Positions 14,552-24,043 of a stretch of DNA of 64,000 bases are shown in pieces. Where the stretch lies: NCBI GenBank assembly GCA_045531955.1, contig JAZSFC010000047.1, positions 1-64,000 of the forward strand. The letters are read 5' to 3'. Source of the DNA: SIG299 sp045531955. GTDB taxonomy: Bacteria; Bacillota; Clostridia; Lachnospirales; Lachnospiraceae. Position 1 is the first letter of the stretch; every line of letters begins with the position of its first letter. The notes beneath the pieces are model-generated. The model searched no databases and was not told the DNA's origin. It saw only the letters and a program-made list of their open reading frames with translations. A program made the position numbers and the translations under genes.

Positions 14552-15763
14552 TTACCAGCCCATAACTTCTTTTATCTTCTTTGCCAGCTTTTCCGCTGCT
14601 TTTTCATGAGTCTTTTCCGATGGATGCCAGTCTGCTGCAATACCGTCCGCCATGCTTTGGGCATCAAACTTCATCGCATGCACTTTACTGTCGGCAGTCT
14701 CCTTTACATATTGCTCCACCGCGTCTTCCACGCAGGAATACAAGTCTGCACCCATGATGCCAAGGGTAGCAAAAATAACCGCATCCGGGTTCTTTTCTCT
14801 TATCTGCTTTAAGAAGTTCACATATTCCGCCTTAAATTCCTGTTTTTTCGCAGCATCATTTTTTACGTAACTGGCATCATTGGTACCGAGATTCACTACC
14901 ACCACATCCGGCTGCCGTTTTGTAAAATCCCACTCTGTTTCCTGTGCTGTAAAATCACCCAGATAGGTTCCTCCGGAATTACCCATTTTGCTATAAAAGT
15001 CAGGCACTAACTGTTCCGTCTGCTTCTTTCCGTCACCGGAATAGCCGGAAATAATACCGTATCCGCTAAAGGAAACCAGGCTGTAATCTGTTCCCAGCTT
15101 TTCCGCTGTTTTATAGGCATATGTCTTTGTAGCATCTTCCGTTGTTGTGGAAAAATGATGACTGGAATCCAAATCATCCACTCCATAGCCGCAGGTAATG
15201 GAATCTCCCACGAATTCTATCAGCGTATCCTTGTGTTCGGTTGGTTTAATGTCACCGATACAGGTAGCATCCACGGAGCTGATACCAAAGGTGGAATACG
15301 GTGCCTCGGAAAGCTTTACCACGCGTACGGTATATTCTTTTGGTGTATCACTTTCACATACGGTATACACCTTTTCCATTTTATCCACCATATCGTCCAC
15401 AACCCGTTCCCCGTTGACGTAGATGGCGACTCTTGCCTGATTATTTCTGGTCATAAAACTACTGTCCGGCTTCAGCTTAATAGTGGCAGAAGTTCCGGTA
15501 AAGGTAAACTCCATGCCGGTACCGGAATGTACCAGCCACAGCGTATCCTTCGCCTGCATAGTTCTTCCGATCGGACGGACAAATTCTTCCGTCGGAGGGA
15601 ATGCTTTATCACTCGGTGTGGTTTCCGGTGTCGGGGTAGGAGTAGCCACCGGTGTTTCAGTTGCCGCAGGAGCGCCAGTTTCTTCCTGTTTATCGGTTGT
15701 TCCGCAACAGACCATAGAACCAAGCAGAACAACCAGAATCAAATTCAACACAATTTTTTTCAT
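14552..15763 (-). CDS. Secreted SGNH esterase, carbohydrate esterase family 2-like
   Basis: 403 residues. N-terminal signal sequence with a cysteine pair at 19-20 (possible lipoprotein, lipobox not canonical), then a threonine/proline-rich linker (about 30-55). A jelly-roll-like domain (about 60-175) precedes the SGNH domain, the arrangement of CE2 acetyl esterases. Catalytic residues: Ser188 in FVGDSITCGYG, NLGTNDASYV block III, and Asp-x-His near the end (ADWHP, His380). Probable role: removal of acetyl groups from xylan or other glycans outside the cell. It has its own TATAAT promoter just after the GH5 terminator, GAGGAG site. Confidence 0.87.
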   Translation of the reverse strand: MKKIVLNLILVVLLGSMVCCGTTDKQEETGAPAATETPVATPTPTPETTPSDKAFPPTEEFVRPIGRTMQAKDTLWLVHSGTGMEFTFTGTSATIKLKPDSSFMTRNNQARVAIYVNGERVVDDMVDKMEKVYTVCESDTPKEYTVRVVKLSEAPYSTFGISSVDATCIGDIKPTEHKDTLIEFVGDSITCGYGVDDLDSSHHFSTTTEDATKTYAYKTAEKLGTDYSLVSFSGYGIISGYSGDGKKQTEQLVPDFYSKMGNSGGTYLGDFTAQETEWDFTKRQPDVVVVNLGTNDASYVKNDAAKKQEFKAEYVNFLKQIREKNPDAVIFATLGIMGADLYSCVEDAVEQYVKETADSKVHAMKFDAQSMADGIAADWHPSEKTHEKAAEKLAKKIKEVMGW

Positions 15764-15795
15764 ACAGTTTATCTCCTCAAAGCATATTTTCCCCT

Positions 15796-15804
15796 ATTAT
15801 AACA
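15796..15804 (-). promoter_or_regulatory. Extended -10 promoter of the CE2-like esterase gene
   Basis: Leftward TGTTATAAT with perfect TATAAT (15796-15801), about 33 bases before the start codon. Confidence 0.6.
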
Positions 15805-15805
15805 T

Positions 15806-15842
15806 AAAAAAAAGAGTACTGACAAGCTTATCGCCAGTACCC
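15806..15842 (-). terminator. Intrinsic terminator of the GH5 gene
   Basis: GGTACTGGC... stem (about 15815-15822 with 15835-15842) and a run of eight U residues (15806-15813), 20 bases past the GH5 stop. Confidence 0.85.
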
Positions 15843-15861
15843 TTTTGGAAAAACAGGCTAA

Positions 15862-16812
15862 TTATAAATACCAAAGCAATTCGTTTCTTACCTCGTCCAA
15901 TCTTGCATCAGATAAACCGAAATCCATTTCTTTATAACTCCACGCGCTTCTGGCAATACCGTAGTTATCCAGAACACGGTGAATCGCACGATACCATTTT
16001 ACCGTATCTTCCGGAGATACAATATTAATCACACCGTACTCTCCGCAATATAATTCCGTATTATTCTTTCTTGCTGCTTCAATGGCAGATTCAAAAAGTT
16101 CTACAAAGTAAGCACAATCCACTCCGCTTTCTTCAAACGCAAAACGGTCCTCGCGATTAATCGCATCGGTCCAATAAGCCCCTTGATGAGTAAACTTTAA
16201 CGGGTCATAGCAGTGGAAGTTATAAACCACCTTATCATCATACGGAGCTGCCAAATCTTTTACCGCAACCACACTGTTGTTATAATAGCTGCCCACCAAA
16301 ATAATGGTCTCCGGTGCGATGGCACGGATACGACGGATGCATTCATTCGAAATCCGGTTCCATGCATCAATAAAGGCTGCATCTGTTACTTCGTTTAACA
16401 GTTCAAACGCAATATGGTCGGAGTACTGTCCGTAGTGACGGGCAATTTCCTCCCACAAAAGATAAAAGCGCTCCTGCAATTTTTCGTTTTCAAAGAATCC
16501 GGTTTCTTTTTCTCCAAAGTCGAAGGAAAATCCCGCCGTTTTATGTAAATCCAACACGATATTCAGGTTATACTTCCGACACCATTCTACTGCTCTGTCT
16601 ATATGGGCAAAGCCATCCGCCTTATACACGCCTGTTTCCTCTTCCAGTACGTTATAATCTACCGGAATTCTTACGTGGTCCAAATCCCAGGAAGAAATTT
16701 TTGCAATATCCTCTTCCTTAATAAAATTGTTCAGTCTGTCCTCGCTGTAATCGCACTGGGACAACCAGCCCCCTAAATTGACTCCTCTGTAAAAGCCTTT
16801 TTCCCGTAACAT
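15862..16812 (-). CDS. Glycoside hydrolase family 5 endoglucanase/glucanase-like enzyme
   Basis: 316 residues from the ATG at 16812 (GAGAGGTGG site); a TTG 39 bases upstream lacks one. A single (beta/alpha)8 domain: RGVNLGGWLSQ at 9-19, HVRIPVDY at 46-53, VLDLHKTAGFSF at 87-98, the acid/base Glu141 in FELLNEV, His200 in NFHCYDP and the nucleophile Glu258 in LYCGEYG. No signal peptide, so it works in the cytoplasm on imported oligosaccharides. Family activities range over beta-1,3/1,4/1,6-glucans and mannans. Divergent from an AraC regulator with paired direct repeats in between, so probably its target. Confidence 0.9.
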   Translation of the reverse strand: MLREKGFYRGVNLGGWLSQCDYSEDRLNNFIKEEDIAKISSWDLDHVRIPVDYNVLEEETGVYKADGFAHIDRAVEWCRKYNLNIVLDLHKTAGFSFDFGEKETGFFENEKLQERFYLLWEEIARHYGQYSDHIAFELLNEVTDAAFIDAWNRISNECIRRIRAIAPETIILVGSYYNNSVVAVKDLAAPYDDKVVYNFHCYDPLKFTHQGAYWTDAINREDRFAFEESGVDCAYFVELFESAIEAARKNNTELYCGEYGVINIVSPEDTVKWYRAIHRVLDNYGIARSAWSYKEMDFGLSDARLDEVRNELLWYL

Positions 16813-16887
16813 ACTTTTTTCTTCCACCTCTCTAAAAGTGTTTATAACCAACTTACCGGATTAATGTATCACTTTTTTCTTTTTTCT

Positions 16888-16915
16888 AATATCATATTTT
16901 TGTCGCAAATATCAT
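16888..16915. promoter_or_regulatory. Pair of direct repeats, likely AraC-regulator sites
   Basis: AATATCAT occurs at 16888-16895 and 16908-16915, exactly 20 bp apart (about two helical turns), within the divergent GH5/AraC intergenic region. A weaker related TGTCAT element follows at 16921. Tandem direct half-sites are typical of AraC-family activators. Confidence 0.6.
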
Positions 16916-16952
16916 TTTATTGTCATTTTGTGATGGAATTTCAACTTTTTTG

Positions 16953-16961
16953 TGTTATACT
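16953..16961 (+). promoter_or_regulatory. Extended -10 promoter of the AraC regulator gene
   Basis: TGTTATACT at 16953-16961 (TGn extension), no strong -35; 33 bases before the start codon. Confidence 0.5.
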
Positions 16962-16993
16962 GTTTCTATCGTAAACTTAGGGAGGCACCGGTT

Positions 16994-17734
16994 ATGAATG
17001 TTGATAAGAATCTTTCCTACATAGAATTTTCCAATCGGGAATCTAACAGATTCCATCTCCCATACGATAGGGAAATGCTATTTTTCGAAAGCATTAAACA
17101 GGGAAATGCTGCAGAAGCCGCACGTTTACTTAAACCCTTTAACAGCAAAGAAATGGGAATCCTCAGCAAAGATTCTCTTCGCAACTTAAAATACCATCTG
17201 ATTATTACCATTGCCTTCCTCACCCGCTATTGCATTGAAGGCGGCATGGAAATGGAAACCGCCTACAATCTCAGTGACATTTACATCCAAAATGCGGATG
17301 AATGCCGGTCCGAACAAGAAATCCACCGCCTCCATCGAGAGGTGGTGGATGAATTTGTAAACCGTATGCATTCTCTTCATAAGCAAACACTGTATTCCAA
17401 GCCCGTCACTGCTTGTCTTGATTACATTTATGATAATCTGCATAATAAAATCACATTGGATGATCTGGCAGCAATAGCAGGCCTAAGTCCCTCTTATCTG
17501 TCCCGCCTGTTTCATAAAGAGGTTGGAACAAGTCTGTCCAAATATATTATCCAAAAGCGTATCGAGTCTGCTGAAAACCTGCTGAAATACTCAGAATATT
17601 CCTTCGTGGAAATATCCAACTATCTTTGCTTCAGCTCGGAAAGCCACTTTATCCATACGTTTAAACAGCACACCGGCTATACCCCAAAAGTTTACCGGGA
17701 ACTGTTCTTCCGGACCCATTGGAATTCTGACTGA
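16994..17734 (+). CDS. AraC family transcriptional regulator
   Basis: 246 residues from the ATG at 16994, 8 bases after a GGGAGG site; the longer in-frame start has none. The C-terminal ~100 residues are a double helix-turn-helix domain: ITLDDLAAIAGLSPSYLSRLFHKEVG, then SFVEISNYLCFSSESHFIHTFKQHTGYTPKVYR. The N-terminal part (1-140) is helical and not a cupin, as in a subgroup of clostridial regulators of sugar genes. It diverges from the GH5 gene and ends directly against the convergent CotH gene. Confidence 0.92.
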   Translation: MNVDKNLSYIEFSNRESNRFHLPYDREMLFFESIKQGNAAEAARLLKPFNSKEMGILSKDSLRNLKYHLIITIAFLTRYCIEGGMEMETAYNLSDIYIQNADECRSEQEIHRLHREVVDEFVNRMHSLHKQTLYSKPVTACLDYIYDNLHNKITLDDLAAIAGLSPSYLSRLFHKEVGTSLSKYIIQKRIESAENLLKYSEYSFVEISNYLCFSSESHFIHTFKQHTGYTPKVYRELFFRTHWNSD

Positions 17735-19180
17735 CTATTGCACATACTCTCGGTATGCTTTCCGTTTTGCTTCCACATACTCTTCAAAAGAAGCATTTCC
17801 GTTTGTACTACCCAGTCCTTCTGATTCCTTAATATTCATATAGAAATTATGCTTTTTTGCATTGTCATATTTTTTTGCCGGAACGGTATCGCCCACATAA
17901 TGTGTAAAAGCGGTTTCGTAAATACCGTTAAAATGATCTGTATTCAGCCACTTGCTGTCCGCTACCGTTTGCAACACCGTTTTAAATTCTTCCGTGTAAA
18001 AACCGCCTTTGTCCACTGTATGAATGTACAACGGGTTTTCCTGGGCAATTCCCATACTTTCCGCCATGGTACTGAACGGGTTCACCGTTGTCATGGCATC
18101 TCCGGTCGGATTCCAGTCTTTGGTAAGGCCGAATACCCTGTCCACATCATATGGAATAAAAACTGCCTTACCGGAACTCTGTAAGAAATAAATATAATAG
18201 TTATTATAATCATTACGGATGTCATCCGGATTACCGGTAAAATAGGTAACTGCTTCAAAAGCAAGAAAATTATCTATATCTACTACTTTAGCAATCTCCT
18301 CTTTGGTAACCCCTTTCCGGTTTAATACCGCAATCAGGTTCTTTATTTTTGTATGATCTGCTTCTGTCTTATTCGTCTTTAAATCATAATTGTAAAACAA
18401 TCCGGTCTCTTCATTTTCCACGCCAATGGTACATTTGGAAGTCAGATTTGCGCCGATTTTGGCCCAATTACACTTATACAGATTTCCGTTTCTGTCTTCC
18501 TTTGCCACATATTTATCAAGGAACACATTATCCACCGGCTCACAGATGGTAAACACACCCTGATGTTCTCCTGCCACCTTCATGGTTGCCAGATTAATAT
18601 GTGGTGCCAACACACCAAAATCTCGGTACATTTCGTAGGCATAATATTCCCTGATATAAGTACTGTCATCATTTTTGTTCCACCGGAGTTCCAGCTTTTC
18701 TAAAGTGGCAAAGGTTCTTTCACCAAAATCCACCTTAAAGTGAATCAGATTATACTGGCCGTCATTGTTACTGTAAAAATGTGTCCGGGAGGTATTTCCT
18801 TTCATGCGGATACCCACCCGGTCGATGGCATAAGTAATGCTGTCTTTTTCTGTTGTAATGGTAATCTTCAAATCCGCTTCCCGGTAAATAGGAGACTTAG
18901 AACCCTTCTTTTCATAGGCTTCATAATCCTTTTGCAGCTGCCGGAAGGTTTCCTCCGAAACATCCAGTTCTACCTCTATTTTGTTGTTAATGTCAAACAA
19001 CTGCTGGTAAATGGATTCTTCATTGTAAGGCAGCCTGTCTGTATCGATATTGCAGACAGAAGCATTTTGAACCGATCCTTCCTTTGTTCCGCTGTCGGCT
19101 CCGGATGTTTTGCATGCTGCACCCAAAAGCACCACCACAGTTGCCAGAATCAGAATTGCTGTTTTTTTACTAAACTTCAT
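17735..19180 (-). CDS. Secreted CotH-type protein kinase, probable lipoprotein
   Basis: 481 residues from the ATG at 19180 with a GGAAGGAAG site; the frame stays open 65 codons upstream but that part overlaps the SGNH gene. Residues 1-25 form a signal with LLGAAC, a likely though imperfect lipobox. CotH motifs: VGIRMKGNTSRTHF, KLELRWNKNDDSTYIREYYAYEMYRDFGV, NGNLYKCNWAKIGA and KAVFIPYDVDRVFG, the last matching the DYD active-site motif. It would phosphorylate extracellular protein(s) or bind nucleotide at the surface. It is paired with an SGNH hydrolase 40 bases upstream. It differs from the first CotH by having no C-terminal membrane anchor. Confidence 0.88.
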   Translation of the reverse strand: MKFSKKTAILILATVVVLLGAACKTSGADSGTKEGSVQNASVCNIDTDRLPYNEESIYQQLFDINNKIEVELDVSEETFRQLQKDYEAYEKKGSKSPIYREADLKITITTEKDSITYAIDRVGIRMKGNTSRTHFYSNNDGQYNLIHFKVDFGERTFATLEKLELRWNKNDDSTYIREYYAYEMYRDFGVLAPHINLATMKVAGEHQGVFTICEPVDNVFLDKYVAKEDRNGNLYKCNWAKIGANLTSKCTIGVENEETGLFYNYDLKTNKTEADHTKIKNLIAVLNRKGVTKEEIAKVVDIDNFLAFEAVTYFTGNPDDIRNDYNNYYIYFLQSSGKAVFIPYDVDRVFGLTKDWNPTGDAMTTVNPFSTMAESMGIAQENPLYIHTVDKGGFYTEEFKTVLQTVADSKWLNTDHFNGIYETAFTHYVGDTVPAKKYDNAKKHNFYMNIKESEGLGSTNGNASFEEYVEAKRKAYREYVQ

Positions 19181-19220
19181 AGTTTTCTTCCTTCCGGTTA
19201 TTTTACCAATTCTGTTCGTA

Positions 19221-20174
19221 TTAAAATCCTGTCTTTTCGATTTCAAGCACCAAATTTCTTCCGTAAACCTCAGAGCCGAGACAATTCGGATGCAGTTTAT
19301 CCAGGAAATATTCCGGAAGGTGCGGAACCAGCTTAAATCCATCCACAATCGTAATATTTTTATACTGTTCTGCAATCTTCTTTAAATTGCTGCAGAATTT
19401 CATTAACGTTGGTAAACCATTCGGAACATCATCCCGCCAAAGCGGAAGAATACAAAGCACCGGAGTATCTCCATAAATTTCCTTTAATAACTTGTAATAC
19501 TCTTCTATACCATCCATGCTTTCGGTGCCAAATTGGTTGGTACCCATGGAAATGATAATTTTGTCCGGCTTATAATCATACATCTGCATCAATACGTTTT
19601 TATCGTATACATAGCCGCCGATTCCCTGGTTTAACACCTCATAATTTAAGAGACGGTTTGCCACGCTGACATAAGTATGGGCAGAACGTAACGGTCCGAA
19701 ACCCTGGGTAATGGAATCTCCCATCCAAAGCACTTTTTCCTTCTTTGTAACAACTTCATACTCTCCGTTGATTTCGAAGTTACGTAACACCATGGTCGCA
19801 TCCGCAGGAAGATAAATGATTACCTGCTTTGCTTCCGGGCTCTCCGGAAGTTCAAAGGAAAGAGTTCCCTCTTTTTCCATCTCCTTGACATAACGGATAG
19901 CAACTGCCTGATTGTCAATCCAAAGCTCCACCGAATCTTCAGAGCCGGTCCAAATTAACTTATATTCAAAAGAGCAGGAAGTTGCTGTTGTAGTAAATTC
20001 CAAAGTTTTTGCAGTGGATGCCGTACATCTTTCAAACCAGAAATCGGATACTTTTTCAAAGTATTCATTCTGCTCCTTCGTATACTGGAATGCCTGCAGG
20101 TATCCATCCTCTGTCTCCTGATACCATAATACACCATGATAAATTTCTTTCAATTGTTCGTTGGATAATTTCAT
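19221..20174 (-). CDS. SGNH/GDSL-family hydrolase with N-terminal carbohydrate-esterase-like domain
   Basis: 317 residues, no signal peptide. An all-beta N-terminal domain (about 1-145) leads into the SGNH fold: Ser154 in WMGDSITQGFG, ISMGTNQFGTESM near 216, and the catalytic Asp292/His295 in LDKLHPN. The pattern resembles SGNH_hydro family deacylases in clostridia. Likely removes acyl groups from a sugar or cell-surface glycan. It is between the MATE gene (22 bases upstream) and the CotH gene (40 bases downstream), all leftward, so cotranscribed. Confidence 0.87.
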   Translation of the reverse strand: MKLSNEQLKEIYHGVLWYQETEDGYLQAFQYTKEQNEYFEKVSDFWFERCTASTAKTLEFTTTATSCSFEYKLIWTGSEDSVELWIDNQAVAIRYVKEMEKEGTLSFELPESPEAKQVIIYLPADATMVLRNFEINGEYEVVTKKEKVLWMGDSITQGFGPLRSAHTYVSVANRLLNYEVLNQGIGGYVYDKNVLMQMYDYKPDKIIISMGTNQFGTESMDGIEEYYKLLKEIYGDTPVLCILPLWRDDVPNGLPTLMKFCSNLKKIAEQYKNITIVDGFKLVPHLPEYFLDKLHPNCLGSEVYGRNLVLEIEKTGF

Positions 20175-20196
20175 AACTATTTCCTCCCTTTTCCCA

Positions 20197-21552
20197 TTAT
20201 TTCTTTACTACTGCTTTTCCTTTCCATTTTCCCTGTCTCCAGCGTAGCAAGGCAATAACGCCGCGGGTACATTCATCTGCAGCAGTACCCATAAAGACTC
20301 CGGCTACCCCCAGCGAGAAAAGCACGCCACAGCTGTAACCTACCGTGATTCCGACACCCCACATTACCGCCATTCCGATAAATACCGGGAACAAAACATC
20401 TCCCGCCGCTTTCATACTGCCGATAATGACAAGATTGGTAGTCCGTCCGATTTCGATCAGAATAGCTACCATCAAAATTTGCCGTACCAACACCATAGTT
20501 TCCGCGTCACAGTTAAATATCTTTAATGTAACCGGACAAATCAGGCAGTTGATGGTTGCAATACAAATCGCTACCGGAAGAGCCGTGCGTAAAGTCTTCA
20601 TAACCCGCTTATCTGCCGCTTCTTCCCGTCCGGCACCCACCAGGTGACCGGTTACAATTTGAGTCGCCTGGGCAAGAGCATTGGAAAACACAACAGAAAA
20701 GGACATTAATGTACTTGCAAATACCTTTGCATTTGCTGAGCTGGCGCCCATCGGATTAATAAAGGACATCAGCATTAACTGGTAGAAGGAATATGCCAGG
20801 TTTTCACCGGCAGACGGAACACCGATACGCAGCATTTTTACCAAAATTTTTGTCGGAAACGGTCTTAATATCCGTACGGAAATCGTTCCGATTTTTAACC
20901 GGTAGAAAATAATAAGTGCTACAGCGAGAGCCACTACTCTTGCAGTTACGGTGGAGATGGCAACACCTGCCACACCCAAATTTAAATGCTTTAACGGACC
21001 ATATAAAAACAGCCAGTTTCCAACAATATTCAGCCCATTCACTGCCAGGGAAATATACATTCCTATTCTGGTGTAACCGTGGCATCTGAGAATCTGCACC
21101 ATCACATTGTAGCCTGCCTGTAAAAACAGGAAGCCGCCCACAATTTTCATGTAAATGACTGCGTCGCCTACCTGACTGATATCTACCTTTAAGATCTTCA
21201 TCAGACCGCCGGCAGTGAAATAAACAATGACGCTCAGTAAAATGCCAAGCAAAAGATTAAAAATCACAGCCAGGGAATAAATCTGATTCATATTCTCTGT
21301 TTTTCTTGCTCCCAAATATTGTGCAACCACAACACCGGTAGCTCCCGCAATTACATTAAACAGAATGACAAACATGGTCATCATTTGGTTTGCATTTCCC
21401 ACTGCACCTACCGCGTTTTGGGAATAGTTACTGAGCATTACCGTATCGACATTGCTGAGTAAAATATTCAACAGCAGTTCCATAAAAATCGGACCTGCCA
21501 GCAAAAACATCGAGGTATTTTCATTAATTTCCATGCGAGGTTTTTGTTTCAT
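20197..21552 (-). CDS. MATE family multidrug/cation efflux transporter
   Basis: 451 residues, twelve membrane helices in two similar halves. The opening PIFMELLLNILLSNVDTVMLSNYSQNAVGAVGNANQ and the ATGVVVAQYLGAR motif are typical of the MATE (DinF/NorM-like) family, which exports cationic drugs or metabolites using Na+ or H+. Good GAGAGGAG site. It follows rlmD by 31 bases. Confidence 0.92.
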   Translation of the reverse strand: MKQKPRMEINENTSMFLLAGPIFMELLLNILLSNVDTVMLSNYSQNAVGAVGNANQMMTMFVILFNVIAGATGVVVAQYLGARKTENMNQIYSLAVIFNLLLGILLSVIVYFTAGGLMKILKVDISQVGDAVIYMKIVGGFLFLQAGYNVMVQILRCHGYTRIGMYISLAVNGLNIVGNWLFLYGPLKHLNLGVAGVAISTVTARVVALAVALIIFYRLKIGTISVRILRPFPTKILVKMLRIGVPSAGENLAYSFYQLMLMSFINPMGASSANAKVFASTLMSFSVVFSNALAQATQIVTGHLVGAGREEAADKRVMKTLRTALPVAICIATINCLICPVTLKIFNCDAETMVLVRQILMVAILIEIGRTTNLVIIGSMKAAGDVLFPVFIGMAVMWGVGITVGYSCGVLFSLGVAGVFMGTAADECTRGVIALLRWRQGKWKGKAVVKK

Positions 21553-21583
21553 GTATTGTCTCCTCTCTGCGTGTCGAAAATGT

Positions 21584-23005
21584 TTAAAAATCAGTCTTAC
21601 AAAGTTTTGCTACTGTTTCCACATGCCCGGTGTGTCCAAACTGGTCTACCGGACATACCTTTATCAGCTCATATCCCTTTTCTTCTAAATATTTTACGTC
21701 TCTCGCCAAGGTTGCCGGATCACAGGAAACATAAACAATACGTTTTGGTTCCATTGCAACTACAGTATCCAACAAGCTTTCTTCACAACCCTTTCGTGGC
21801 GGATCCACACAAATCACATCCGCCTTCATCGTGCCGTTGCTTTCTTGGTACTTTACAGGCATTACATCTTCTGCCGCTCCGACAAAGAACTCCGCATTGT
21901 TAATATTGTTAATTTTAGAATTAACTTTTGCATCTTCTATAGCCTGTGGAACAATTTCCACACCATACACCTTCTTTGCTTTTTGGGCAAGGAACAGGGA
22001 AATAGTTCCGATACCGCAATATAAATCCCAAACCGTTTCATTTCCGGATAGCTCCGCATATTCCAACGCTTTTTCATAAAGCTTCACAGTCTGTTTTGGA
22101 TTTACCTGATAAAAGGACAGCGGTGATATCTGATACCTAATGTCCCCGATATAATCCGTAATATAGTTATCACCATATACCGGCAGAATTTCTTGTCCGA
22201 GAATGACATTTGTTTTTTCGGTATTTACATTAAGGCAAAAGCTTTTTAATCTATAAGTATCTGCCTCTGCTGTGGGTTCCTTTCTAAATTCTTCTACTGC
22301 CTTTGCCACACGGGCCGCCAGCTCTTCTGCTCCCGGAAACTTTCTTCCGTTAATAATCAGACATACCATTACTTCTTTTGTATGGAATCCTACTCTTGTC
22401 AGCACATGGCGCAGCAGACCTTTTCCATTTTCTTCATTGTAAGCAGAAATATTCTTTTCCTTCATAAACTCCTTGATTATCGGAAGAATCACTGCATTTA
22501 CCGGCTCCTGGATAGCACAGTCGGTACAGTCAATAATGTTGTGACTATGTCCCGCGTAAAATCCCATTACCGGATTACCCTCTTTGTCTGTTCCCACAGG
22601 ATACTGGGCTTTGTTTCTGTAATAAAACGGTATCTCCATACCAATCACCTGTTCCGTAACTGCATCAAGGCGTTCTGCTTCGATACCTCCGATACGGAGC
22701 AGACAGTTTCTCACTTTATCAGCCTTATACTGAAGCTGTCTTGCATAAGAATAATGCTGAAGCTGACATCCTCCGCACCGTCCGGCTACCGGACATTTCG
22801 GTGTGACACGGTCAGGAGAAGGAGAAATCAGTTCTTCCACTTTTGCATATCCGAAGGTCTTTTTTGCTTTTAACACTTTAACCTTTACCACATCCTGTGG
22901 TAATGCACCCTTGACAAAGAGGGTATAGCCCTCATATTTGCCGATACCCTCTCCATCATTACCAATGTCTTCTATTGTTACTGTTACAATTTGATTCTTA
23001 ACCAT
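21584..23005 (-). CDS. rlmD: 23S rRNA (uracil-C5)-methyltransferase, RlmD/RlmCD type
   Basis: 473 residues. An N-terminal TRAM RNA-binding domain (1-60) is followed by the Fe-S cysteine cluster CPVAGRCGGC (about 70-79) and the later DCTDC. The Rossmann methyltransferase domain has VWDLYCGIGTISLFLA (SAM site, about 318-333), CVDPPRKGC and the catalytic cysteine in YVSCDPATLARD (about 432). It methylates U1939 and/or U747 of 23S rRNA using S-adenosylmethionine. GGAGGAAG site before the ATG. The exact position specificity (RlmD or dual RlmCD) is not readable. Confidence 0.93.
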   Translation of the reverse strand: MVKNQIVTVTIEDIGNDGEGIGKYEGYTLFVKGALPQDVVKVKVLKAKKTFGYAKVEELISPSPDRVTPKCPVAGRCGGCQLQHYSYARQLQYKADKVRNCLLRIGGIEAERLDAVTEQVIGMEIPFYYRNKAQYPVGTDKEGNPVMGFYAGHSHNIIDCTDCAIQEPVNAVILPIIKEFMKEKNISAYNEENGKGLLRHVLTRVGFHTKEVMVCLIINGRKFPGAEELAARVAKAVEEFRKEPTAEADTYRLKSFCLNVNTEKTNVILGQEILPVYGDNYITDYIGDIRYQISPLSFYQVNPKQTVKLYEKALEYAELSGNETVWDLYCGIGTISLFLAQKAKKVYGVEIVPQAIEDAKVNSKINNINNAEFFVGAAEDVMPVKYQESNGTMKADVICVDPPRKGCEESLLDTVVAMEPKRIVYVSCDPATLARDVKYLEEKGYELIKVCPVDQFGHTGHVETVAKLCKTDF

Positions 23006-23069
23006 ACTTCCTCCAACCTTTCAGCTGGTGCCCTTTGCCACAGACACTTCATTTATATTAAATGTAGAT

Positions 23070-24011
23070 TTAATTTTCACTTGTTTTTCTCACGTTAGAC
23101 TCGAACAGCTTTTGGAATCCCAACCAGCCTTTTTCTTCCGTTCCATTAAATAGTTCTGTCATAGTTTCCAATTTAGCATCCAAATTATCTGCCATACTGA
23201 GAGCCAATGCTTCTACCAAAGCAGGCTTTTTCGGGGAGCCAAACTCCAATTCTCCGTGATGTGCCAGAATGCAGTGCATTAATTCGTGTTTTAACTTTTC
23301 AGGAAATCCCGGTATCTCTGCTGCCAATGAACTTACTAACTCTGCGCCAATATAAATATGTCCGAGCAACTGACCTGCATCAGTATAATCGTTTTCCGGA
23401 AACGTAGAAAGTTCCTGGATCTTTCCCACATCATGAAACATAGCAGCAGTCAAAAGCAAATCCCGGTTTACCACCGGATAATTTTTCGCAATATAATCGC
23501 ACAGTCTGGTTACACCTACGGTATGCTCCAGCAAACCTCCGATAAATCCATGATGCACCGCCTTTGCAGCAGAATGATTTACGAATGCTTTCGCTGCATC
23601 TTTATTCTCAATAAAGTAATTACTTGCCAAAGTTCTGAGATATTCATTCTTCATGCTCTTAATAAAGCAGGTCAATTCCTGGTACATTTCCTTTACATCC
23701 TTATCTGTACAAGGCATGTATTCTCTCGGGTCATATTCCCCCTCATGGCATTTGTGTACCCTGCGGATATTCATTTGCAACGAATTTTGGAAGCTGACTA
23801 CCTGAGCATCTACCCTGATATAATCCATAGAATCAAAATGATCAATTCCCGGTCCCAAATCCCAGATTTTTCCGTCTACCGTGCCACTCTTATCCTGCAG
23901 AATTAAGGAATAGTAACTTTTTCCCGCTTTTGTCTGCAACACCTGCTTACTTTTACACAAATATGTTTCTGAAAGCATATCGCCTTCTCTTAAATCTTTT
24001 AAATATCTCAT
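23070..24011 (-). CDS. yhaM: 3'-5' exoribonuclease YhaM-type (OB-fold + HD domain)
   Basis: 313 residues. The N-terminal OB-fold nucleic-acid domain (about 1-100; YSLILQDKSGTVDGKIWDLGP) is followed by an HD hydrolase domain with HHGFIGGLLEHTVGV, AAMFHDVGKIQEL (HD pair near 192) and HCILAHHGELEFGSP. This architecture is that of YhaM, an exoribonuclease of Firmicutes. AAAGGAG site. Lies in the long leftward transcript behind the two-component system. Confidence 0.9.
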   Translation of the reverse strand: MRYLKDLREGDMLSETYLCKSKQVLQTKAGKSYYSLILQDKSGTVDGKIWDLGPGIDHFDSMDYIRVDAQVVSFQNSLQMNIRRVHKCHEGEYDPREYMPCTDKDVKEMYQELTCFIKSMKNEYLRTLASNYFIENKDAAKAFVNHSAAKAVHHGFIGGLLEHTVGVTRLCDYIAKNYPVVNRDLLLTAAMFHDVGKIQELSTFPENDYTDAGQLLGHIYIGAELVSSLAAEIPGFPEKLKHELMHCILAHHGELEFGSPKKPALVEALALSMADNLDAKLETMTELFNGTEEKGWLGFQKLFESNVRKTSEN

Positions 24012-24043
24012 GTTGCTCCTTTCAAGTTAAAACAAGATTTAAT

